Below, in pieces: positions 1-5,953 of a stretch of 29,491 bases of DNA. The position numbers and the translations under genes are program-made. Each line of letters starts with the position of its first letter. Position 1 is the first letter of the stretch. The notes beneath the pieces are model-generated. The model did not search any database. It was not told the DNA's origin and saw nothing but the letters and a program-made list of their open reading frames with translations. This stretch comes from JBCDGZ01 sp038750655 (GTDB lineage Bacteria; Bacteroidota; Bacteroidia; Chitinophagales; Saprospiraceae), in NCBI GenBank assembly GCA_038750655.1, contig JBCDGZ010000103.1:1-29491 (forward strand). Reading direction: 5' to 3'.

Positions 1-543
1 GTTAGGTTGATAAGCGGTTTCCATGCGGGCAGCTAAGAGCAAATCATTCACCAGGCTGTGCAAACGATCCGTTTCCTTAAGTGCTCCACTACTGAGCTTA
101 TCGATCTGTACTTTTCCCAACTCTCTCTTTTTGAACGTTTCCAAAATGAGCTTGATCGACGCCAGGGGTGATTTGAGTTCATGGGTAATGGAAAGAAGAA
201 AATTGCGCCGCTGGCGTTCCGCCTTCATCTCCTCATTATACCCCCGATTGATCAGCCATACGCCAATCACCAAGCTAATCACAAAGACGACGGCCTCTCC
301 CAAAATCATCCATTCCTGCCGCTTGTACTTTTTCTCCAAAGCCTTGTAGGCCTCCGTCTGTCGGAACTCCGCGGCATCCCTAACCTCCTTCTGGGCCGCC
401 ATCACAATGGCCATGTTATCCACCTTAGCCAAAAAGGCATCCCGGTTTTTAGTAAACAGCAATACCGACCACCAGGCAAAGGCAATCATCATGTAGCCTA
501 TGACAACATTAGAAAGCAGGCGTAGTCGAGTATTTTTAGCCAT
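1..543 (-). CDS. Sensor histidine kinase, partial (C-terminal part beyond window)
   Basis: Reading the minus strand from the ATG at 543 gives 181 codons open to the window edge. Two hydrophobic segments (about residues 10-31 and 79-98) flank a short charged extracytoplasmic loop of only about 45 residues. An H-box follows, reading SITHELKSPLASIKL, with His121 as the expected phosphoacceptor, and then the rest of the DHp helices ending in a DLLLAARME-type stretch. The catalytic ATPase domain must lie to the left of the window. The family autophosphorylates on His and passes the phosphate to a response regulator, which is not visible here. The start codon lies only 11 bases beyond the hemL stop on the same strand, so the two are probably co-transcribed. 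The small sensor loop gives no hint of the ligand. The kinase call is firm; the signal is unknown. Confidence 0.9.
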   Translation of the reverse strand, partial: MAKNTRLRLLSNVVIGYMMIAFAWWSVLLFTKNRDAFLAKVDNMAIVMAAQKEVRDAAEFRQTEAYKALEKKYKRQEWMILGEAVVFVISLVIGVWLINRGYNEEMKAERQRRNFLLSITHELKSPLASIKLILETFKKRELGKVQIDKLSSGALKETDRLHSLVNDLLLAARMETAYQPN

Positions 544-554
544 ATAAAGCGTAT

Positions 555-1862
555 TTATTCAAAAACCAGCGTCAGGCATTCTTTCATAATGCTGGCCGCC
601 TCCGCCAAATCGGCCTCCGTGTGGGCCGCTGAGACAAAGCCAACTTCGTAGCCCGAAGGCCCTAGATAGACGCCGCGTTGCAGCAACTCGTGATGCAGGC
701 GCTTGAAGTATTCCATGCTGGCCGGATCAATCTGCTCGGCAGTCATGATGCGCTCGTGGCCGAAGGCCAGCCAGAAGATGGAGCCGATGGACTGAATGCG
801 CAGCGGATAGCCCTTTTGCTCGCTGAAATCCAGGACTTGCCGGATGAAACGCTGCGTTTTGGCCGCCAGGGTCTCGTAGAAGCCTGGTTGTAGCAATTGT
901 CGGGCCGCCGCAAAACCAGCCGACATCGCCACTGGATTGGCCGAGAGCGTTCCCGCCTGATAGACTGGCCCCTCGGGGGCAATGTGGCGCATGATGTCCG
1001 CACTGCCGCCGTAGGCCCCTACGGGCATTCCGCCGCCGATTATCTTTCCGAAAGTAATAATGTCTGGTTGAATATCATAATATCCTGCTGCTCCTTCGAA
1101 GCCTACCCGGAATCCAGAGATGACCTCATCGAAGATCAGCAGGACGCCGTGGGCCGTACAGCGCTCGCGCAGATAGACCAAAAAGTCACGATCCTGCAAA
1201 AGAAGTCCGTTGTTGGCCGGTACTGGCTCGATGATCACACAGGCCGTCTCTTTGGCATACTGCTCCAGCACTTGTTCCAGCGCCGCCTTATCGTTCAGCG
1301 GCAGTACCAGAGTCTCGTTGGTGTAGCCCTCGGGGATACCCGCAGAAGTACTAACACCGAAGGTGGCTAGGCCAGACCCTGCCTTTACCAACAAGGCATC
1401 GACATGGCCGTGGTAGCAGCCTTCGAATTTGATGACCTTGGCTTTTCCCGTAACGCCTCGCGCCAGCCGGATCGCCGACATCACCGCCTCTGTTCCAGAA
1501 CTGACGAAGCGGATTTTCTCCATGTATCGATGATTGTCCAATAGGAGTTTGCCCAGCTCATTACCCAGTCGGGTAGGGGTCCCGAAGGAGGTGCCGCGAG
1601 CGACGGTTTCCGTTACCATTTCGCGAATTTCGGCATTGTTGTGGCCGAGGATGAGCGGCCCCCAGGAGCAGCAAAAATCGATGTAGCGATTGCCATCTTC
1701 ATCAGTAATACGACAGCCCTCGCCCTGCTTGATAAATAGCGGCGGGCCGGAGACCGATTTGAAGGCACGTACTGGCGAGTTGACCCCACCAGGGAAATAA
1801 GATTGAGCTTCCTTGTACAGCGCAGCAGACTGGCTGCGGTTGATAACATTGACTAATTCCAT
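555..1862 (-). CDS. hemL: Glutamate-1-semialdehyde 2,1-aminomutase
   Basis: This PLP enzyme converts glutamate-1-semialdehyde to 5-aminolevulinate, the second step of the C5 route to haem. The 435-residue product has the family landmarks: FPGGVNSPVRAF near residue 23, SSGTEAVMSAIRLAR (121-135), FEGCYHGHVD (146-155), IFDEVISGFR (243-252), and FGKIIGGGMPVG with Lys273 as the expected Schiff-base lysine. The length matches the family (about 425-435). The reading frame is open upstream to 2114, but the residues before Met at 1862 are not homologous in character, and 1862 gives the normal start MELVNVINRSQ. A -7-like element sits 5 bases upstream of this ATG. The histidine kinase gene follows after 11 bases. 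The function call is secure. Confidence 0.97.
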   Translation of the reverse strand: MELVNVINRSQSAALYKEAQSYFPGGVNSPVRAFKSVSGPPLFIKQGEGCRITDEDGNRYIDFCCSWGPLILGHNNAEIREMVTETVARGTSFGTPTRLGNELGKLLLDNHRYMEKIRFVSSGTEAVMSAIRLARGVTGKAKVIKFEGCYHGHVDALLVKAGSGLATFGVSTSAGIPEGYTNETLVLPLNDKAALEQVLEQYAKETACVIIEPVPANNGLLLQDRDFLVYLRERCTAHGVLLIFDEVISGFRVGFEGAAGYYDIQPDIITFGKIIGGGMPVGAYGGSADIMRHIAPEGPVYQAGTLSANPVAMSAGFAAARQLLQPGFYETLAAKTQRFIRQVLDFSEQKGYPLRIQSIGSIFWLAFGHERIMTAEQIDPASMEYFKRLHHELLQRGVYLGPSGYEVGFVSAAHTEADLAEAASIMKECLTLVFE

Positions 1863-1866
1863 AACA

Positions 1867-1874
1867 CAAATGTA
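1867..1874 (-). promoter_or_regulatory. -7 promoter element of hemL (candidate)
   Basis: The minus strand reads TACATTTG, a full match to the Bacteroidota -7 consensus TAnnTTTG. It ends 5 bases before the hemL ATG, so transcription would begin at or next to the start codon. No convincing -33 TTTG at the usual spacing is seen; a second ACATTTG copy lies about 20 bases further upstream. Confidence 0.4.
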
Positions 1875-2055
1875 ATGATTGTAGCAGCCAAATGTTCGAC
1901 TTAAGGCCCAGATCGGCAGCTTTTTACATATTTCAGACAATTGATTTGATGCCTTAAAGTTGGTAAAATTTTTGATATGTATAAGTTGCTGATAAATAAG
2001 CCAACAGAATTCGAGCGCTATGGAACAGTTTTTATTTATTCTAAAATGACTCGTT

Positions 2056-2511
2056 ATGACTAACTTGCTTCGAATGGTGGCTTTGGGATTTGTAATCACT
2101 TTTTTGTTGCCCACCAGTACTAATGCGCAACTTGGCCTCGGCGGTGGACTGGTCTATGGATCAGAGGCCGATGCGATTGGGGTCAGTGCTAAAGGCAAAC
2201 TTATCCTTTCTGAAGTGCTGGCTGCTGTGCCTAATTTCACTTATTTTTTTGTCGACAATGGCGACGTGAATACCATCAACGGTGACCTACACTATTTCAT
2301 CAACAACAGTAATAATTTTGACCTCTACGCACTGGTTGGCCTCAACGTGGCGATGGGGACGATCAACACCGAGATCGGCCTCAACTTAGGGGGAGGACTA
2401 GAGATTATGGTGAAGGATAATGTGGCGGCCTACGGAGAGGTCAAATATGTACTTTCCGACTTTGATCAGTTGGTGATCGCATTTGGGGTTTTGTACTATC
2501 TGGGAGAATAA
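2056..2511 (+). CDS. Small secreted protein, probable outer-membrane beta-barrel
   Basis: The 151-residue product begins with an N-terminal signal sequence (hydrophobic residues about 7-20, with likely cleavage near TNA|Q, residues 22-25). The mature part alternates hydrophobic and polar residues and is rich in Gly and aromatics (LGLGGGLVYG, NFTYFFVD, DLYALVGLNVAMG, VAAYGEVKYVL). It ends FGVLYYLGE. This is the pattern of short 8-stranded OmpA/OmpW-like barrels, and the length fits. It is divergent from hemL with a 193-base gap. No RBS is apparent. A second in-frame ATG at 2074 would shorten the signal peptide. The family assignment is by pattern only, and no specific function can be named. 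Confidence 0.75.
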   Translation: MTNLLRMVALGFVITFLLPTSTNAQLGLGGGLVYGSEADAIGVSAKGKLILSEVLAAVPNFTYFFVDNGDVNTINGDLHYFINNSNNFDLYALVGLNVAMGTINTEIGLNLGGGLEIMVKDNVAAYGEVKYVLSDFDQLVIAFGVLYYLGE

Positions 2512-2513
2512 CT

Positions 2514-2532
2514 TATTGTATTACAATATTTT
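2514..2532 (+). terminator. Weak AT-rich hairpin after the barrel gene
   Basis: TATTGTA and TACAATA form a near-continuous inverted repeat directly after the stop codon at 2511, followed by TTTTAG. The stem is AT-rich and the loop very short, so termination would be weak. Confidence 0.25.
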
Positions 2533-2615
2533 AGTTATTAAAAAAGTTATTGCTGCGGAACGGAGCAGGACTTGATAATTATCCTTAGCATAAGCTAACT
2601 ACAACCAATCAGTCG

Positions 2616-3302
2616 ATGTCGGGAATGCCAGAGTTTAAGGTCCGCTTAGCGGCAGTAGATTATTTGCGAAAACGCTATCAAGCGAGGGCCCGGCGAGGCC
2701 GGGTATATTGGCAAGAGGAGGCGCGTACGCAGCGCCGTTACGGCGGTAAGCGAGCCGACGGCCTCGTTGTTTTTCGCCACCTGCTCTGGGGCACCTACGT
2801 CGTTTCAATGGAAGCCAAGTCTTTTCGCACCCTTAGTGCCATCAAGCCGCGCGGCGACCTCGGGCAGTTGCTCGGCAACGCGCTGAAGGCCGGTTTGGTG
2901 TTCTGCCTGCTCAGCGGCGCTTACGCTGCGCTGTTCAAAATGGACGACGGCTTCATCCAGTTTTTTCTACCCCTCCATGCCTTTTTAATCGGCGCTATTT
3001 TATACAGTATTTTGACCTACAAAAGTACCCGGCATCGGGTCATGGGGGTTATTCGACAACTGCGGCAATACCCGGCGAATGAGCAGTGGTTGGCTTTTTC
3101 GCGGGATAGCCTCAAGGCCCTGAGTCGCCGGCAGCGGCAGCAGCTGGAGCGCATTTGTCGCTATAAGGGAGTGGGGCTGTTGCTGGTCAGCTCGGCCCGT
3201 TCGGTAGAGGTGAGGGTGAAGCCCCGGCGGCAGTGGAAATGGTGGGGCGGTTTTCTATGTTATTACAGCAATGCCAAGAAAATACGGCACTTCCTTCGCT
3301 AA
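2616..3302 (+). CDS. Membrane protein with PD-(D/E)xK nuclease-like core
   Basis: This is a 228-residue, strongly basic protein. Residues 28-75 read like the core of the PD-(D/E)xK fold used by Mrr/NERD-type endonucleases: a Glu pair (34-35) in the first helix region, then KRADGLVVF with Asp48 after a glycine-rich turn, then YVVSMEAKS with Glu66 and Lys68. Two membrane helices follow (about 89-107 and 112-134). A cytoplasmic tail comes next, with a helix (160-183) and a strand-like GVGLLLVSS (185-193), as in the last strand of such folds. No signal peptide is present. An inverted repeat (TTAGC-ATAA-GCTAA, 2585-2598) lies just upstream. The gene converges on the next gene with a 4-base overlap. 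The nuclease idea is inference from spacing and residues. A structural rather than catalytic role is possible. Confidence 0.75.
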   Translation: MSGMPEFKVRLAAVDYLRKRYQARARRGRVYWQEEARTQRRYGGKRADGLVVFRHLLWGTYVVSMEAKSFRTLSAIKPRGDLGQLLGNALKAGLVFCLLSGAYAALFKMDDGFIQFFLPLHAFLIGAILYSILTYKSTRHRVMGVIRQLRQYPANEQWLAFSRDSLKALSRRQRQQLERICRYKGVGLLLVSSARSVEVRVKPRRQWKWWGGFLCYYSNAKKIRHFLR

Positions 3303-4336
3303 AAGATCCAACCGAAACTGATGGAGAAACGAATAAACGTAATATCGTCTTCGAAGAACGTCGAGTTATCAAAAAAGTCGCGCTCCTGAAAGGTCGCCGT
3401 GGTCTCTTGGATGCGATAGCCCAGCTCGGTGAAAAAGCGCCCCCGCTTGTGGGAAGCAAAGCGCAATCCGATAGCCGCTTCTCCCATCCAACCATTGGTA
3501 TACCTCGTCTTCCGAAAAGGACTTTCATCCGAACCAATTTCACTAAAACTCAATCCATAGCCCAGCTTCACAGCACCATAGAGGCCCACTTTTTGGTTCA
3601 GCGGAAAGCTACGTAAGTCCAAAAAGACGGGTAGAAAAGCGTAGGATTCGAAGCGAGGTCCATTGAAAACATCAATACCGGTTCCACCACCGACCGACAA
3701 GAAGCGATGAAATTGATAGCCGTGGATGGTAGCAATGCCCATCCCTCCAAAATTGCCATCAACCGACTCCGTATTCGTCCAGTTGGTATTAAATTGTAAG
3801 ATGCCGTAGTACCCCTGCGTACGGATCGATTTACCATTTTCGAAATATACAACTCCGCGTTCCTCTTCTATTTCACTAGCTTGCACCTCCTCTTCAATCT
3901 CCTCCTGGGCGATGACCACCACTGGTCCGCCCAAAATCTGAAATTCTACCGTCCCCTCAGAGGTCCGCCTGTCTAGAACAATCCCCTTCAATTTACTGCC
4001 ATCTTTGAGGAAAAGGATCGTAACATCTTGAATGCCCTGCGGCAACCGATTGACCTGCTCACTTTGAATGAAATTAGGGTTTTCTTCTACTTCCCAGGAG
4101 ATATGGCCCCCTTTTCCTGTATCTTCAATCTCCACAATGGAGCTTTCATCAATTACGACTCGTGGCCCCTTAAGAATCTGAAAATCAATATTTCCAGCCT
4201 CTTTATCCTCACTCACCACCACCCCTTTGAGCTTACTCCCATCGTTGAGGTGAACAATTTTTATCGTCGAGTTATCCTGAGCGAGCAACTGGAAACTAAA
4301 TACCAGGACAAAAAGGAGTAGAATTGATTTTTTCAT
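3299..4336 (-). CDS. Secreted barrel-like protein with two DGSKLKG repeats
   Basis: The 345-residue product starts at Met 4336 (MKKSILLLFVLVF), giving a clean signal peptide cut near LLA|QD (residue 19/20). The upstream in-frame start at 4354 would put charged and cysteine residues before it. The mature N-terminus carries two homologous segments (about 25-71 and 105-150). Each has KDGSKLKG/NDGSKLKG, then a five- to six-strand pattern ending in (V/E)FQIL(K/G)GP-VVI, offset by exactly 80 residues. These look like small beta-barrel (Sm/SH3-like) modules. From about residue 175 the sequence becomes Gly/aromatic alternating strands ending in SISFGWIF, typical of a C-terminal outer-membrane barrel. 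Specific function is not recognised. It overlaps the convergent gene by 4 bases. Confidence 0.8.
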   Translation of the reverse strand: MKKSILLLFVLVFSFQLLAQDNSTIKIVHLNDGSKLKGVVVSEDKEAGNIDFQILKGPRVVIDESSIVEIEDTGKGGHISWEVEENPNFIQSEQVNRLPQGIQDVTILFLKDGSKLKGIVLDRRTSEGTVEFQILGGPVVVIAQEEIEEEVQASEIEEERGVVYFENGKSIRTQGYYGILQFNTNWTNTESVDGNFGGMGIATIHGYQFHRFLSVGGGTGIDVFNGPRFESYAFLPVFLDLRSFPLNQKVGLYGAVKLGYGLSFSEIGSDESPFRKTRYTNGWMGEAAIGLRFASHKRGRFFTELGYRIQETTATFQERDFFDNSTFFEDDITFIRFSISFGWIF

Positions 4337-4375
4337 AGCAAAACAGATTATCAAAATAAGATAAATGAGTGTTGA

Positions 4376-4711
4376 TTATGGCGTTTGAATAGTGGTAATG
4401 ACAAAGGGCAAACCCGCCCATCTTTCGTGAGGATATACCTCCTTTTCCATCCCACTAAATTGTATATCTTTCTGATCCACCTGCCACTCATTGGCCAAGT
4501 TGCAAGGTGCATAATGCTTCTGCATCGATTCAACAACGATGATAAAACTTTTCCCTTGTCGGCTGATCGTCCCCGCTACAGCATTGACCTCTTGCATCGT
4601 TTTGCGCTCCTGGTAGCAGTCTTCCATCATTGGAGTCTCACATTGCAACGTCAAAAACAATAAAAAAGTAAGCCACAGGCCAAAGAAAATCAGTCTTGGG
4701 TACTGTCCCAT
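4376..4711 (-). CDS. Small lipoprotein candidate, unknown function
   Basis: The 111-residue product starts at the ATG at 4711, one codon after a TTG. The N-terminus has a basic residue, then a hydrophobic run (about 7-23) ending in LTLQC. Cys24 could be the lipidated cysteine, although Gln at -1 is not the standard lipobox residue. Three further cysteines follow in the mature part. The rest (SFIIVVESMQKHYAPCNLANEW) contains a strand-like hydrophobic stretch and a motif mentioning a summed-up small domain. I do not recognise the family. It lies on the same strand and 39 bases upstream of the barrel-like gene, so the two may be co-expressed at the envelope. Confidence 0.65.
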   Translation of the reverse strand: MGQYPRLIFFGLWLTFLLFLTLQCETPMMEDCYQERKTMQEVNAVAGTISRQGKSFIIVVESMQKHYAPCNLANEWQVDQKDIQFSGMEKEVYPHERWAGLPFVITTIQTP

Positions 4712-4820
4712 CAAAGCCGTTATGAATTAAGGGTACATCAAATCCTTCTCAAATTAGTGTTTAAGGGGCAATGATACAACCGTGAGGGGGGATAATTTTA
4801 AAAATGCGGAGTCAGCTCCT

Positions 4821-5702
4821 TCAAAAATAAGCGATCTCATATCTATACTTCTTTTTGCTAGGCGGGGAATATTCATCCGGTGCTTGTTCTAGTGTTTTAC
4901 TCGTCATTAGGGTGCCGTCTTCGTTATAATCCATCGTTTCGTGATAAGTGAGGGTACCGAATTTGTTTTCAATACGGATTTGTATCAATCTTTCGTGGTG
5001 ATCGTACGTATATTTCGCAAGCACCACTTCCTCACTCCCCTCAAAGTCATTTTCTATTTCTCTGAGGATCAAATCTTCTTGGTACGCTCTTTCGATTTTG
5101 TATAAAATGACCCCGTTGATATTCTGCTCAATCTCCTCAATAACATTCCCATATTGATCATATTGGTACGTATTAATGATGGTCAGTTCTTCCCCGAACC
5201 CATCTTGAGAACGAGTCATTTTTTTGACCATTTGTCCTTCAGCGTTGTATTCATACTGGCAGACTTTTACACTTTCGCCATCCTCATAAAAAATCCGTTC
5301 TATTGCTCTCCCCATTTCGTCGCAGATCGCTTCCTCCCTTTTGTCTAGGTTGTCCTCCGCATCATAGATTTCTACGAGTTCACTATTTTTTGAAAATGTT
5401 CTTTTATAAGTCTCGATCGTTCCATCAGCATGTTCAGTCGTTCTGTACACCAACTCCTGACGGTCATCATACAAATACTTAATCTCCGTCCAACTTCCGT
5501 ATTCATTCCAGGTTTTTTCCCTGGATAGTAGGCCATCGGTATATTCAAAGGCACTTTCCATTTGAACTTGTCCCGAAGGAAACAAGTGCTGTTCCCATAT
5601 CAATTGGCCTGCCGGATTATACTTCGTTACAGTGGACAGCGTCAAATTTCCTCCATCATCTTCTGCATAAATCTTCTCCTCCTTCTTCACTTTTTTGATC
5701 AT
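4821..5702 (-). CDS. YD-repeat-like cytoplasmic protein, unknown function
   Basis: From Met 5702 (MIKKVKKEEKIYAED) the product has 293 residues. It is made of imperfect 20-30 residue units centred on (Y/F)xYDxxGxxxxE, for example KYNPAGQLIWEQ, YEYNAEGQMVKK, YQYDQYGNVIEE, YTYDHHERLIQI and MDYNEDGTLMTS. Such YD/MORN-like repeats form open beta sheets. The protein is acidic, has no signal peptide and lacks the RHS core and toxin tip, so it is not a full RHS toxin. The frame stays open to 5930, but that extension (Trp-rich) is translated from the palindrome cluster and is not believable. Met at 5738 is an alternative start. It lies downstream of the AddB-like gene on the same strand. Confidence 0.75.
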   Translation of the reverse strand: MIKKVKKEEKIYAEDDGGNLTLSTVTKYNPAGQLIWEQHLFPSGQVQMESAFEYTDGLLSREKTWNEYGSWTEIKYLYDDRQELVYRTTEHADGTIETYKRTFSKNSELVEIYDAEDNLDKREEAICDEMGRAIERIFYEDGESVKVCQYEYNAEGQMVKKMTRSQDGFGEELTIINTYQYDQYGNVIEEIEQNINGVILYKIERAYQEDLILREIENDFEGSEEVVLAKYTYDHHERLIQIRIENKFGTLTYHETMDYNEDGTLMTSKTLEQAPDEYSPPSKKKYRYEIAYF

Positions 5703-5746
5703 TTTCACAGGGTTTTTATTTTTTGAAATACTCCCCATTCCCCAAA

Positions 5747-5953
5747 GCGCCAAAGGCGCACCCTCAAGTCCAGCCGTCCACCGTCCACCAAACTGCCAAA
5801 GGCAGCCACCGTCCACCCAAAGCGCCAAAGGCAGCCACCATGCCGTCAGGCAGGTGGGCGTCCCCCAAAAGCGCCAAAGGCGCACCACTAAGTCCGGCCG
5901 TCTACCGTGCACCGTCCACCAAACTGCCAAAGGCAGCCACCGCCCCCAAGGCG
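5747..5953. repeat. Cluster of GCCAAAGGC-core palindromes
   Basis: A GC-rich block holds five 13-base units of the form (GC/CT)GCCAAAGGC(GC/AG) at 5747-5759, 5793-5805, 5822-5834, 5871-5883 and 5924-5936. A related TGCCGTCAGGCA lies at 5841-5852, and a partial copy (CCAAGGCGC) near 5945. They are separated by CCGTCCACC-type direct repeats. The segment 5742-5808 recurs with small changes at 5866-5939, indicating duplication of a larger unit. It sits immediately 3' of the AddB-like gene. The style is that of REP-like short palindromic elements; no transposase is present. Confidence 0.75.

Noticed and set aside
1863..2114. N-terminal 84-residue extension of hemL
   Set aside because: The extra residues look like translated intergenic DNA and overlap the divergent gene; the family start is at 1862.
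5703..5930. Trp-rich extension of the YD-repeat-like protein
   Set aside because: It is translated from the GCCAAAGGC repeat cluster; the natural start is Met 5702 (or 5738).
5747..5953. CRISPR array
   Set aside because: The units are palindromic, unevenly spaced and part of a larger duplication; spacers are not unique and no cas genes are present.
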